In this document: positions 25,526 through 33,980 of the stretch, piece by piece | How positions within the stretch are numbered: the stretch's first letter is position 1 | Layout: each line of letters begins with the position of its first letter | Assembly (NCBI RefSeq): GCF_014282275.1 | Contig: NZ_VFIA01000010.1 | Coordinates: 1-64,000, forward strand | Origin: Spirosoma utsteinense | GTDB taxonomy: Bacteria; Bacteroidota; Bacteroidia; Cytophagales; Spirosomataceae | Reading direction: 5' to 3' | Length of the DNA: 64,000 bases | Position numbers and translations under genes: made by a program | Notes under the pieces: model-generated | The model's database searches: none | The model's input: the letters and a program-made list of their open reading frames with translations, nothing else | Told to the model about the DNA's origin: nothing

Positions 25526-26467
25526 GTGGAAAAACAGGCCCGTATTTACGTTGCCGGACATCGGGGTATGGTCGGTTCGGCCATCGTTCGCAAATTACAA
25601 GCTGAAGGCTATGATACCATCCTCACACGCACTTCGTCGGAACTGGATTTGCGTGACCAACGGGCGGTAGCTAATTTTTTTGAAACTGAGCAACCTGAAT
25701 TTGTATTCCTGGCAGCCGCCAAAGTTGGCGGTATTATGGCCAACAATACGTATCGTGCCGATTTTCTGTACGATAATCTGATGATCGAGTCGAACATCAT
25801 CCACAGCGCGTATAAGACCGGCGTTCGTAAATTGCTGTTTCTGGGTTCGTCATGTATTTATCCGAAACTAGCGCCCCAACCGCTTAAGGAAGAATATTTG
25901 CTGAGCGGCTTACTGGAGGAAACCAATGAGCCTTATGCCATTGCTAAAATTACGGGAATTAAACTGTGTGAGTCCTACCGGAGTCAGTACGGCTGTAATT
26001 TTATTTCGGCCATGCCTACAAACCTCTATGGTCCTAACGACAATTATGACCTACAGGGATCGCACGTGTTGCCTGCGCTCATCCGTAAATTCCACGAAGC
26101 TAAAGTAAACGACCAACCTGTTGTTGAGGTATGGGGTACGGGCTCACCCATGCGTGAGTTTCTCCATGCTGACGATCTGGCTGCGGCTTGTTTCTTTCTG
26201 ATGGAACAGTACAACGACGACCTCTTCGTGAACGTCGGTACCGGTGAGGATGTCACTATCCGTCAGCTGGCCGAGATGGTGAAGGAAACCGTCGGGTTTG
26301 AAGGCGAATTGCGCTGGAATACGGATAAACCTGATGGCACCCCCCGTAAGCTGATGGACGTTTCGAGGCTGCATGCGCTGGGCTGGAAACACACAACCGA
26401 GCTTAAGGATGGATTAGAGAGAACCTACCAGGATTTCCTGGCCAATGAGGTTCTGTACGTAGAGTAA
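25526..26467 (+). CDS. fcl: GDP-L-fucose synthase
   Basis: NADPH-dependent epimerase/reductase that turns GDP-4-keto-6-deoxymannose into GDP-L-fucose for surface polysaccharide. The Rossmann motif GHRGMVGSA is at the N-terminus; the SDR triad includes Ser in LGSSCIYP and the YAIAK Tyr/Lys pair. The GTG start at 25526 ([14 protein letters not shown]) gives 313 aa and the family's usual N-terminus; a TTG at 25475 would add 17 unrelated residues. The partner gmd (GDP-mannose dehydratase) is not in the window. It is followed by the long palindrome 26472-26556. Confidence 0.92.
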   Translation: MEKQARIYVAGHRGMVGSAIVRKLQAEGYDTILTRTSSELDLRDQRAVANFFETEQPEFVFLAAAKVGGIMANNTYRADFLYDNLMIESNIIHSAYKTGVRKLLFLGSSCIYPKLAPQPLKEEYLLSGLLEETNEPYAIAKITGIKLCESYRSQYGCNFISAMPTNLYGPNDNYDLQGSHVLPALIRKFHEAKVNDQPVVEVWGTGSPMREFLHADDLAAACFFLMEQYNDDLFVNVGTGEDVTIRQLAEMVKETVGFEGELRWNTDKPDGTPRKLMDVSRLHALGWKHTTELKDGLERTYQDFLANEVLYVE

Positions 26468-26471
26468 ACCC

Positions 26472-26556
26472 AAATCCGCAACCTATTGTGGCCTGGGGCC
26501 GTCAGCTCTGTTCCAAAAACTGCTGACGACCCCAGGCCACAATAGGTTACGGATTT
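26472..26556. terminator. 35-bp inverted repeat between fcl and the acyltransferase gene
   Basis: Arms 26472-26506 and 26522-26556 pair at 33 of 35 positions around a 15-nt loop. Both unpaired positions are C opposite A in the plus strand, thus G opposite U in a minus-strand transcript. The right arm ends inside the stop codon of the convergent gene. A terminator role is inferred. Confidence 0.75.
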
Positions 26557-27187
26557 ACAGTTTTTTCGCGGGGTTACCGAATACGGTTGCGCCAGCTTCG
26601 ACGCTTTCCACCACAACAGATCCAGCACCAACACGCGCGCCTTTACCAATGGTAACGCCCGCAATGATTGTGGCACCGGTACCGATAAAGGCTCCTTCTT
26701 CCACTACAGTTCCGCTGTTGATTAAGCAGCCGGTTCCCAGATGAACATAGTCGCCCACTTTGGCGCGGCTTTCAATAATGGTCCCCGCCTGAATGATGCA
26801 GTGGCTCCCCACCTCTGCGTATGGATTCACGACAGCGCGGGCAGCAATCAGATTACCATGTCCTAGTGTTGCCATTGCGGAGACGACAGCCGTATCGTGA
26901 ATAGCATTTACAGGCTGCACTTTACGCCGTTCATTAAGCATCTTGACCAATCGCTTACGCACTCGCCCGTCGGCAATAGCCACAAACGCTTCGCATTTCT
27001 GTCCGACGAACTTCAGGAAGCCATCGTCATCTGTCTCGCCCAACACCGACACATCACCGAATTCTGTACCGTGCAGGCTCTTATCATCGTCGAGTAATCC
27101 GTAAACAACTACATTATTGCGCTGAAACAGGTCTAGAGCCGTTAGGCCAAGATTGCCGGCGCCAAAGATCAACACTGGATTCTCCAT
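26555..27187 (-). CDS. NeuD/PglD-type sugar O/N-acyltransferase
   Basis: 210 aa. An N-terminal Rossmann-like sugar-nucleotide domain (VLIFGAGNLGLTALDLF) is followed by a left-handed beta-helix of hexapeptide repeats (LGHGNLIAARAVVNPYAEVG, then GTGATIIAGVTIGKGARVGAG). This architecture is that of NeuD/PglD family acetyltransferases which decorate bacillosamine or sialic-type sugars with acetyl-CoA. The acceptor is unknown. Convergent with fcl and near a phosphoesterase and a glycosyltransferase, it fits surface-glycan work. Confidence 0.85.
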   Translation of the reverse strand: MENPVLIFGAGNLGLTALDLFQRNNVVVYGLLDDDKSLHGTEFGDVSVLGETDDDGFLKFVGQKCEAFVAIADGRVRKRLVKMLNERRKVQPVNAIHDTAVVSAMATLGHGNLIAARAVVNPYAEVGSHCIIQAGTIIESRAKVGDYVHLGTGCLINSGTVVEEGAFIGTGATIIAGVTIGKGARVGAGSVVVESVEAGATVFGNPAKKL

Positions 27188-27299
27188 CTACTATATCTTG
27201 TTAAGTCAATGTAAACAATTGTCTATTTACGTGGCAATCGTTTCCAATTTGGTAACCGTTTGGTAAAATCCAGTTCATGTACAGAACGTAATTTCGTAC

Positions 27300-28142
27300 A
27301 TGAAATCAAGTACTCAGTTCCGCACCATCGTACTATCCGACATTCACCTCGGCACGACCGGGTCAAAGGCAAAAGAGGTTACTGAATTTCTACAAAATTA
27401 CTCCTGCCAGAAACTCATCCTCAATGGCGACATTATCGATGGCTGGCAACTGAAGCAGTATGGTACCTGGAAGAAAAAACACACTGCTTTTTTTAAAACG
27501 GTTTTAAAGCAAATCGTTCATTACGATACTAAAGTTGTTTATCTGCGCGGTAATCACGACGACTTTCTGGATCAGGTTATGCCGATGAAAGTTGGCAAGA
27601 ACTTTTCGATCCGTAAAGATTATACCCTTACATCCGGCACAAAAAAATTCTATGTCACTCACGGCGACGTCTTTGACTCGATCACATCGCACATGAAATG
27701 GCTGGCTTATCTCGGTGATATCGGATACACATTTCTTTTGTGGGTTAACAAGTTCTACAATCAATACCGGGCCTGGCGGGGCCTACCTTATTACTCGCTC
27801 TCCCAACAGGTAAAAAGCCGCATCAAGCAGGCCGTTAGCTACATATCCGACTACGAGCAAAAACTTACCGAGCTGGCTCGTGCCCGCAACTGCGATGGGG
27901 TTATCTGCGGACATATCCACCAGCCGGCGCTTCATGAGTTTAATGGGATTATATACATGAACTCCGGCGATTGGGTTGAGTCTCTTAGCGCGCTGGTCGA
28001 AGACCACGAGGGCAACTGGAGCCTCCTTTACTACACATCCGATTTATCTGAAGAGGATGCCGAAAAAAAAGCATTGAAAAAGGTGGCTAAACAAGCCCGG
28101 CAAATTCTCAAAAACGATTCGCCCCTCTTACGGGCCGACTAA
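27300..28142 (+). CDS. LpxH-like metallophosphoesterase (UDP-2,3-diacylglucosamine diphosphatase family)
   Basis: 280 aa, calcineurin-like phosphoesterase. Metal-ligand motifs: VLSDIHLGT, LNGDIIDGW, LRGNHDDF, VTHGDVFD and CGHIHQPA. This is the UDP-2,3-diacylglucosamine pyrophosphatase pattern (lipid A), but paralogues of this length exist in Bacteroidota with unproven substrates. The C-terminus is a Lys/Glu-rich helix. The next gene starts 12 bp after its stop, so the two are probably one operon. A short palindrome (CATGTAC/GTACATG) spans its start codon. Confidence 0.82.
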   Translation: MKSSTQFRTIVLSDIHLGTTGSKAKEVTEFLQNYSCQKLILNGDIIDGWQLKQYGTWKKKHTAFFKTVLKQIVHYDTKVVYLRGNHDDFLDQVMPMKVGKNFSIRKDYTLTSGTKKFYVTHGDVFDSITSHMKWLAYLGDIGYTFLLWVNKFYNQYRAWRGLPYYSLSQQVKSRIKQAVSYISDYEQKLTELARARNCDGVICGHIHQPALHEFNGIIYMNSGDWVESLSALVEDHEGNWSLLYYTSDLSEEDAEKKALKKVAKQARQILKNDSPLLRAD

Positions 28143-28154
28143 CTCTCAAGGGCT

Positions 28155-29300
28155 ATGCGTGTTTTATTTTTGGTACAGGGCGAGGGGAGAGGCCATTTGA
28201 CCCAAGCGCTTTCACTGGCACAAATTCTTACCATTGCGGGCCACGAAGTTACCGGCGCTCTCGTTGGTGTTACGGCCGAACGGGGCGTTCCGGCTTTTTT
28301 TTCCGAGACGTTTACGGCCGCTATAACGCCTGTATTCAGTCCGGGCCTGGTTTATAACACGGGCACTAACGAGCTACAGCCATTTAAAACTACCCTACAC
28401 GCTATTCGCCACATTCCGTCGCTCTGGCGAAGCTTAAAGCAGGTTCAGCGCCATATTAAGGAACATCAGCCAGATGTTGTCGTCAATTTTTACGAAATGC
28501 TGGGGGGCCTAACCTATGCGTTGCTCCATCCAGGCGTACCTATGGTTTGCATAGCCCATCAATATATGGCCTTTCATCCCAATTTTCAGTGTCCGAAAGG
28601 GCAATGGTTCTATCGGCAGGCGTTCAAACTGAACACCCGGCTTACCTGCCTGGGAGCCCGTGAGCTATTGGCACTTTCTTTCGATAAACAAGCCGATGAG
28701 CCAGCGCAGCGACTGCGGATCGTCCCACCACTGCTCCGTCAGGAAGTTACGCAGTTGAAACCGGTTACGGGCAATTCGCTGCTGGCTTATGTTACGCAGC
28801 CGGGACTAACGGTTGACATACAAAAGGCACACAGGCAACGTCCCGACGTACCGATCGATGGATTCCACGCTGGTGTGACTGTTCCGGATCAGGTTATCGA
28901 TGAAACATTAACCTACCACGCTATTGACGGAAAGCGATTTTTAGCGTTTATGGCCCGTTGCAAAGCCGTTATCACTACGGCGGGGTTCGAGTCGGTTTGC
29001 GAAGCGGCCTATCTGGGAAAGCCGGCTCTTATGATTCCTCAACCCAACCACTACGAGCAGGCTTGCAATGCCATTGACGGAGAGCGGGCAGGCGTAGGAA
29101 AAGCATCAGCCCGTTTCGACCTTACCCTCCTGCTGGACTACCTGCCTCAGCACGATGCTCAGGTAAGCGAGCAGTTCAGGGCCTGGTATGGGCAGGGCTA
29201 CTTTCTCTTTCTGGCTGCGCTCAATCGGGCAACCACACCGCGACCCAAATCGACGGGCGGCTTTTTCGGTACGCGAGTCAGGCATTTATTACGCTCGTAG
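28155..29300 (+). CDS. GT-B fold glycosyltransferase (MurG/UGT-like)
   Basis: 381 aa. The N-terminus VLFLVQGEGRGHLTQALSLA is the GT28/MurG-like acceptor-domain motif (GxGRGHxxxAL). The C-terminal donor half holds AVITTAGFESVCEAAYLGKP and the MIPQPNHYEQACNA segment, the usual nucleotide-sugar site. No signal peptide is seen, so it acts at the inner face of the membrane or in the cytoplasm. It is paired with the LpxH-like gene upstream; glycolipid glycosylation is a reasonable guess. The exact acceptor is unknown. Confidence 0.82.
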   Translation: MRVLFLVQGEGRGHLTQALSLAQILTIAGHEVTGALVGVTAERGVPAFFSETFTAAITPVFSPGLVYNTGTNELQPFKTTLHAIRHIPSLWRSLKQVQRHIKEHQPDVVVNFYEMLGGLTYALLHPGVPMVCIAHQYMAFHPNFQCPKGQWFYRQAFKLNTRLTCLGARELLALSFDKQADEPAQRLRIVPPLLRQEVTQLKPVTGNSLLAYVTQPGLTVDIQKAHRQRPDVPIDGFHAGVTVPDQVIDETLTYHAIDGKRFLAFMARCKAVITTAGFESVCEAAYLGKPALMIPQPNHYEQACNAIDGERAGVGKASARFDLTLLLDYLPQHDAQVSEQFRAWYGQGYFLFLAALNRATTPRPKSTGGFFGTRVRHLLRS

Positions 29301-29327
29301 GTTAGTGTCCTTCCAGTCCTTTATACG

Positions 29328-30152
29328 CTACTGACTGTAATAAAAATCCAGCGGATTTGGGTAGTGAAATTGGTAGCCAGTAGCTTGAATCAATTTATCA
29401 GGGCTAACCACTTTGTAAGGAACTGGTGTATTTGGCTCAACGAACGTAGGAAGGGTATACCCAAAATCCATGCAACTTCTGCGGTAAATAGCCTCCCGGG
29501 CCGGGTGTTCAGGGGCTACCGCATTAAAGACGCCAGCCAAGGGCTTTTCGATCAGATGCAACAGGAGATCGACCGCATCATCACGATGAATATAGTTTAC
29601 TGGTACAGCGCCACTATCAACGGTTCGTCCGGCCACGTACTTGCCGGGAATACGATCATAGCCCATTAATCCCCCGCAACGAAGAATGGTTACGAGTCGC
29701 TGTGGTTCTAGTGCCTGTACATATGTTTCGGCTTGAAACAAAGCAGGTGCAGCTGTCTGGGCGAGCGCGGTAACATCTTCTTCCCTGGCTATACCGTTCG
29801 CTTCGGCATACACCGATGTGGAGCTAACATAAATAACGTGCGTGATGCGCGAACCCTGTACAGCCTCAACTATACTCCTGACCTGTTGCGGGTGAAAACT
29901 ATCCCCCATTTTCCCCGCTTTGGGCGGTATATCGATCAGCAATGTGTCGGCCTGTACTAAGGCTGTCAGATCGCCAACCGGATCAGGGCTCAGCTGCAAC
30001 AGGTGTGCATCGATCCCTTTCCGGCGAAGGAGGGTTAACTTTTCTTCCGATGTGGTACTTCCCTTAACTGAGTGGCCTGCGCCTGTCAGTCGTTCTGCCA
30101 GGGGTAGGCCCAACCAGCCGCAACCGAGTATAGAAATGAGTTTGTTAGCCAT
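29328..30152 (-). CDS. NAD(P)-dependent sugar-epimerase-like protein (atypical SDR)
   Basis: 274 aa. The dinucleotide-binding loop is ISILGCGWLGLPLAERL, and a Ser/Tyr region occurs in VIYVSSTSVYAE. It is of the extended/atypical SDR type annotated as YeeZ-like. It lies 3 bp after the upstream envelope-protein gene and may be the last gene of the sigma-factor operon 32699-29328. Its substrate is unknown. The link to the sigma operon may be only positional. Confidence 0.78.
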   Translation of the reverse strand: MANKLISILGCGWLGLPLAERLTGAGHSVKGSTTSEEKLTLLRRKGIDAHLLQLSPDPVGDLTALVQADTLLIDIPPKAGKMGDSFHPQQVRSIVEAVQGSRITHVIYVSSTSVYAEANGIAREEDVTALAQTAAPALFQAETYVQALEPQRLVTILRCGGLMGYDRIPGKYVAGRTVDSGAVPVNYIHRDDAVDLLLHLIEKPLAGVFNAVAPEHPAREAIYRRSCMDFGYTLPTFVEPNTPVPYKVVSPDKLIQATGYQFHYPNPLDFYYSQ

Positions 30153-30155
30153 TCA

Positions 30156-31163
30156 TTATAAGCCAATGCCGAAGGTGAGTACGCGCACGTCGGGACCCTT
30201 ACCGGCAACGAACAGCGGGCTAAGGTCATACTTTACAAAGAAGTTCGCGCTTTTGATGCCCAGATGTGCCATGAGCCCATACCGGTAGTCAGCCAGATCG
30301 AAGTTGGAATGTCGTCGGTCTTTGCTACCATCGGCCTCCTTTATTTTGCGGTAACTATCGATCCGGTAATTAACATAACCACCTAGCCCGATATGGCCAA
30401 TACGCCGGCCATCGCTATTGTAAAATGTCAATCGGGGCACTACGGGAATTCCAATCGTGCACACGGTTAACTTACTCTTCCGAAGTTCCCGTCCGGCATC
30501 GGTGAAAGCAATACCGGTGGGCGTTCGCTCGGGAATAACATCTGCGTCGAACATGAAATTGGTCCAGGCCAGTTCGAGCCCATAATATAGCTTTAGCGAA
30601 GCCCGTTTACCCCGAACAAGCGTTGGCATGGCGCCCATAGCCAGCGACAAGTAGCGCGATCCAATTGGCCGCAGCGCATAACTATTTTCGGGATATACCG
30701 GCAACACCGACTGTTGGAGAAAATTACTCAGGCCGATACTCAAACCGTAGTCGAAGCTACTACCACCTCCCCCCCGTTTACGTTTCGATTGGGTATAGTC
30801 TTTTTTATGCTGTATAGTTTCTGTCCATGTCGTATCGCCCGATCTATTGATCTCAATGGTCACTCCGTCTTTCTTCTTTATGACCAGTACCGTATCCTTC
30901 AGGTATTTGTCACCTTCTCGTGAAATGGCGGTTTTACCATCTGGCAATGAGTCCAGCTGCATACCCATTTCACGCACGATTTTGTTCAGGTCATAATTAG
31001 CTAACGCCTGAATCCCTGCTTTATCAGGTGCATAAATAACCAGGCGAGTTCGATTGGCAAACCGAATCACCAACGAGTCTGCCGGAATTGCCGACGCTGC
31101 CATCGGCCTTGTAGCCACTAACCCAATAACCAATGCAGTGATTAGTCGGAGTCTAGTATTCAT
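30156..31163 (-). CDS. Envelope protein of an ECF sigma unit, probable outer-membrane beta-barrel
   Basis: 335 aa, not matched to a named family. It has a signal peptide (about 1-25, ending AASA), a mixed N-domain (residues 30-130), a basic KRKRGGGGSS linker, then amphipathic strands rich in Gly, Tyr and Leu (YGLSIGLSNFLQ, YYGLELAWTNFMF) ending AGKGPDVRVLTFGIGL. This fits a small outer-membrane porin-like barrel. Its start overlaps the upstream gene by 4 bp (ATGA), indicating translational coupling. Confidence 0.6.
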   Translation of the reverse strand: MNTRLRLITALVIGLVATRPMAASAIPADSLVIRFANRTRLVIYAPDKAGIQALANYDLNKIVREMGMQLDSLPDGKTAISREGDKYLKDTVLVIKKKDGVTIEINRSGDTTWTETIQHKKDYTQSKRKRGGGGSSFDYGLSIGLSNFLQQSVLPVYPENSYALRPIGSRYLSLAMGAMPTLVRGKRASLKLYYGLELAWTNFMFDADVIPERTPTGIAFTDAGRELRKSKLTVCTIGIPVVPRLTFYNSDGRRIGHIGLGGYVNYRIDSYRKIKEADGSKDRRHSNFDLADYRYGLMAHLGIKSANFFVKYDLSPLFVAGKGPDVRVLTFGIGL

Positions 31164-32071
31164 TGTTTTATTGATTTATCCTTATCCAATGTCTGCTTCA
31201 GGCCGCTGTAAGCCCGACCAATCAGACCACGTTCATCGTCTACAGCGTCTTTCCGGGCAAATATTTCACCCTGTTTTATTCGCTTCACCTGCTGCCAGAG
31301 GGCAGCGGCTTTCGTATCCTTTTCCGGCTTATTATCCAGGCTATTGTCAAGTTCTTCACCAGACAGTACTCTCTTTGCCGTTTTACGGGCGCCAATGAGG
31401 GCTTCCGGCTCAGCAATGGTTACGACCAGCACACGCTCAGTACTTACTGCTGGAGTAGGACTAGTTACAATTTTGTCATCGGTTGCCTCTACTGAAACTG
31501 GTCTTTGCTCTGTTTTAGCAAGCTGATCGGATAGTTTAGTAGACGCCGGTACCGGCATTTCGGGCTGCACTTTTTCGGCTTCGGGAAAAGATTTTTTCTG
31601 TTTAGCTACTCGTTGACTTTTATTGCCTTTCGAGTAGGCCACTGATCGTTCAGCCTCTGTTACTGATTCCTCAACCAGAGGTATATCTGACTGATTCGAA
31701 ATCGTAGGGTCAGGAATTGGCTTGGTCGCCACCAGATTGCTGTCTGTACTGTTCAACGAGCGATCCTCAAGCTGTGGCCGTATGATGGGGGCTTTAATTG
31801 TATTCGCAGCAACCGTATCATTGCCTGGTGTGGGGGTTTCGGTCGATAGATAGAACCACCCAAAGAGACATACCAAAACCAGACAGGCTGCAACAGCCAT
31901 ATAGCGCTGAACGGTCACGTTCTGCCAGAAAACGACGCGAGTCTTTACATCACGCTGTTCCATTCGCGCCTGTAAGCGTGCCATACCATCCCGGCTGGGT
32001 GGTAACAACATGTTTTTCAGCTTGCGGGCGAACAGGTCGTCAATTGGCTGCTTTTCGTTGTGTTCCTTCAT
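31160..32071 (-). CDS. Single-span membrane protein, probable anti-sigma partner
   Basis: 303 aa, family not recognised. A short cytoplasmic N-domain (IDDLFARKLKNMLLPPSRDG) precedes one membrane span (about 57-76, YMAVAACLVLVCLFGWFYL). A long Ser/Thr/Pro/Glu-rich periplasmic region follows, and then a conserved-looking tail (RVLVVTIAEPEALIGARK, LWQQVKRIKQGEIFAR). The position right after an ECF sigma gene, with a 32-bp overlap, and the topology suggest an anti-sigma factor. No zinc-binding HxxxCxxC motif is present in the N-domain, so the class would be atypical. Confidence 0.6.
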   Translation of the reverse strand: MKEHNEKQPIDDLFARKLKNMLLPPSRDGMARLQARMEQRDVKTRVVFWQNVTVQRYMAVAACLVLVCLFGWFYLSTETPTPGNDTVAANTIKAPIIRPQLEDRSLNSTDSNLVATKPIPDPTISNQSDIPLVEESVTEAERSVAYSKGNKSQRVAKQKKSFPEAEKVQPEMPVPASTKLSDQLAKTEQRPVSVEATDDKIVTSPTPAVSTERVLVVTIAEPEALIGARKTAKRVLSGEELDNSLDNKPEKDTKAAALWQQVKRIKQGEIFARKDAVDDERGLIGRAYSGLKQTLDKDKSIKQ

Positions 32072-32699
32072 TTTTATTCAGTTGGTTAGCTCCGCTCCTT
32101 AATCCTGTAGGCTGCGGTTGTCCGCTGGCTCCTACCCGGTGTTGCGACTCCTGTTCCAGTTTTTTTAAATTCATTTGTAACATCGTCCGGGCCCGGCTCA
32201 GTTGAGACTTAGATGTTCCCTCCGATATATCGAGCATGGCAGCAATCTCAGCATGAGCATACCCCTCAATGGCGTACAGGTTAAATACGGTTCGGTAGCC
32301 ATCTGGTAATTGATTTACGAGACGCAACAGGTCATTCTCATGTACTGCCGTATCGGCCCACTCGTAGTCTGGCTCAATAGTAACTTCATCCATTGAGACC
32401 TCTTGCCGCCACTGTTTGTTTTTTCGTAGAAACATTAGCGACTCTGTAACCATCACCCGTCGTATCCACCCCTCAAAGCTACCATCCTCACGAAACTGCT
32501 CTATCTTCTCGAACACCCGCATGAAACCGTCGATCATTATCTCTTCCGCGTCATCCCTATTGGCGCAGTAGCGAGTACAAACGGCTAACATCTTGCCCGA
32601 AAAACGTTCATAAACGACTTTATGAGCGCGGCTTTCGCCCCGCTTCAGCGCAGCGATCAACTGCGTTTCAGTCGTAAAAAACGGTATAAGTCGCAGCAT
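32040..32699 (-). CDS. ECF-type RNA polymerase sigma factor
   Basis: 219 aa with region 2 (RDDAEEIMIDGFMRVFEKIEQF) and region 4 (LPDGYRTVFNLYAIEGYAHAEIA...SKSQLSRAR) of sigma-70 factors. The C-terminus extends about 30 polar residues past region 4 and overlaps the next gene by 32 bp. It is probably held by the membrane protein downstream and released by an envelope signal (inference from layout). It is not of the SusC/FecR-coupled type seen at 57529. Confidence 0.9.
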   Translation of the reverse strand: MLRLIPFFTTETQLIAALKRGESRAHKVVYERFSGKMLAVCTRYCANRDDAEEIMIDGFMRVFEKIEQFREDGSFEGWIRRVMVTESLMFLRKNKQWRQEVSMDEVTIEPDYEWADTAVHENDLLRLVNQLPDGYRTVFNLYAIEGYAHAEIAAMLDISEGTSKSQLSRARTMLQMNLKKLEQESQHRVGASGQPQPTGLRSGANQLNKNEGTQRKAAN

Positions 32700-32762
32700 A
32701 CATGTTCAGGTTCGATCAGTAGATGCAAGATACAGAGGGGAGGTTGCATGGCTATAAAAAAA

Positions 32763-32797
32763 GTTTGCAGGCTACCCTTTCCAGGCAACCTGCAAAC
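32763..32797 (-). terminator. Distal terminator of the act-cox operon
   Basis: Perfect GTTTGCAGG stem (32763-32771 with 32789-32797); on the minus strand it is followed by a T7 run. It sits directly after the first terminator, so the operon end is doubly closed. Confidence 0.85.
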
Positions 32798-32800
32798 AAA

Positions 32801-32823
32801 AAAAGGGCCTTTAGAGCCCTTTT
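32801..32823 (-). terminator. Proximal terminator of the act-cox operon
   Basis: AAAAGGGC (32801-32808) pairs with GCCCTTTT (32816-32823). On the minus strand a long U-tract follows. The stop codon of the DUF983 gene (32811-32813) lies in the loop. Confidence 0.85.
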
Positions 32824-33188
32824 ACGTATTTTATGCCAGCTACATAATGAAGCCAGATTACTCTCGATATTCTGAAGTTGACGGGCGCTATGAGGATCAT
32901 AACAGGTGCCACAACAACTGCGTATACCCATCCCTCAGGATCGCCTGCCAGGTAGAAGAGCATAAATCCCAGTACCAGTGCAACTCCACCCGATATAGCA
33001 TAGCTGACGTACATGGCTCCGATAAAATATCCTGGTTCGACTTCGTATCTCAACCCGCAATGCGGGCAAAACTCATACATCTCATCGAAGTGCTTCGGAG
33101 AATAAAAGGGTTTGCGAAAAAGTTTACCCTTTCGACACCTAGGACAAAGCCCGTTTAACGCGGCCTGCAATTTCGAGACGTCTTCCAT
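32811..33188 (-). CDS. DUF983 membrane protein with zinc ribbon
   Basis: 125 aa. The N-terminus holds two Cys pairs, CPRCRKGKLF and CPHCG, a probable zinc ribbon; two membrane spans follow (GAMYVSYAISGGVALVLGFML and WVYAVVVAPVMILIAP). DUF983 genes often lie beside cytochrome oxidase genes in Bacteroidota and Alphaproteobacteria (family knowledge), so an assembly role is possible. The start at 33188 (MEDVSKLQ) overlaps the previous gene by 50 bp. It is the last gene of the operon. Confidence 0.82.
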   Translation of the reverse strand: MEDVSKLQAALNGLCPRCRKGKLFRKPFYSPKHFDEMYEFCPHCGLRYEVEPGYFIGAMYVSYAISGGVALVLGFMLFYLAGDPEGWVYAVVVAPVMILIAPVNFRISRVIWLHYVAGIKYVKGL

Positions 33189-33414
33189 GTTCCTGTTTAC
33201 TGTTTCGATACCACAAATAACCAATCGTGGCCACAATCAGGTATGGAATCACTAACAAATACAAAATGCCAAAATTTAATTCCGACGCGATAACGCTACG
33301 GCCATCGCTAACGGTGCTTTCAACTGTTCCCCGACACATAGCACATTGGGCCATCAGGTCCGGAGCAAGCGTCAGTAAAGCAATAACAACCAATAATACT
33401 CTGATATTTTTCAT
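33139..33414 (-). CDS. Small CxxC membrane protein of unknown function
   Basis: 91 aa. A signal peptide (VLLVVIALLTLAPDLMA) is followed by QCAMCRGTVES, a CxxC in the exported part, then one membrane span (ILYLLVIPYLIVATIGYLWY) and a basic cytoplasmic tail. I do not recognise the family. Lying between a DUF420 protein and a DUF983 protein at the end of the oxidase operon, it is a candidate copper- or haem-handling factor (inference). Confidence 0.7.
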   Translation of the reverse strand: MKNIRVLLVVIALLTLAPDLMAQCAMCRGTVESTVSDGRSVIASELNFGILYLLVIPYLIVATIGYLWYRNSKQEHGRRLEIAGRVKRALS

Positions 33415-33427
33415 TGCCTCCCTTAGG

Positions 33428-33970
33428 TTAATGAAGATAATACGGCTCTATAAGGAAATACACGACAACTCCTGTTACGCTAACATATAGCCAGATCGGA
33501 AAGGTATATTTTACGGTTTTTTTGTGTCGAAGGATCTGTCCACTCAACGCAAAGTAAACGGCTCTCAATACAAACCAGACAACAACGATCGATAGAACGA
33601 TATGTGACACCAGCAGGAAGTAGTAAACCGGACGAATCCAGCCCTGACCGCCAAAAGGGGTCGATTCATGGGTGATGTGATACAGAATGTAACATACCAG
33701 AAACAAAGAACCCAGTCCGAAAGCGGTCAACATAACTCGCTTATGTGCCTGCACATTACCTTGCTTGATAAAGAACAAGCCCAATAGCAACAGAACTGAC
33801 GTGAGCGAATTAATTATAGCATTCAGGTGGGGTAGATAAGAGGTCCAGCTACCGAGGTCAACTTTCTGCCGAATTCCTAGCATGACGGCTACGGCAACTG
33901 GAATAGCGATAGAGAGAACATTGATCACCCGGCTTACCTTTTTCTCCTGAACCGGTTGTAGCGTTTCCAT
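33428..33970 (-). CDS. DUF420 membrane protein
   Basis: 180 aa with five hydrophobic spans; the second half HITHESTPFGGQGWIRPVYY and VSHIVLSIVVVWF carries the conserved His residues of DUF420, also called CtaM-like, a family associated with haem-copper oxidase maturation. The start at 33970 (METLQPVQEKK) is preferred; an upstream in-frame start at 34021 lies within SCO1. It overlaps nothing and follows SCO1 by 10 bp. Confidence 0.85.
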   Translation of the reverse strand: METLQPVQEKKVSRVINVLSIAIPVAVAVMLGIRQKVDLGSWTSYLPHLNAIINSLTSVLLLLGLFFIKQGNVQAHKRVMLTAFGLGSLFLVCYILYHITHESTPFGGQGWIRPVYYFLLVSHIVLSIVVVWFVLRAVYFALSGQILRHKKTVKYTFPIWLYVSVTGVVVYFLIEPYYLH

Positions 33971-33980
33971 CTTGAATGAA

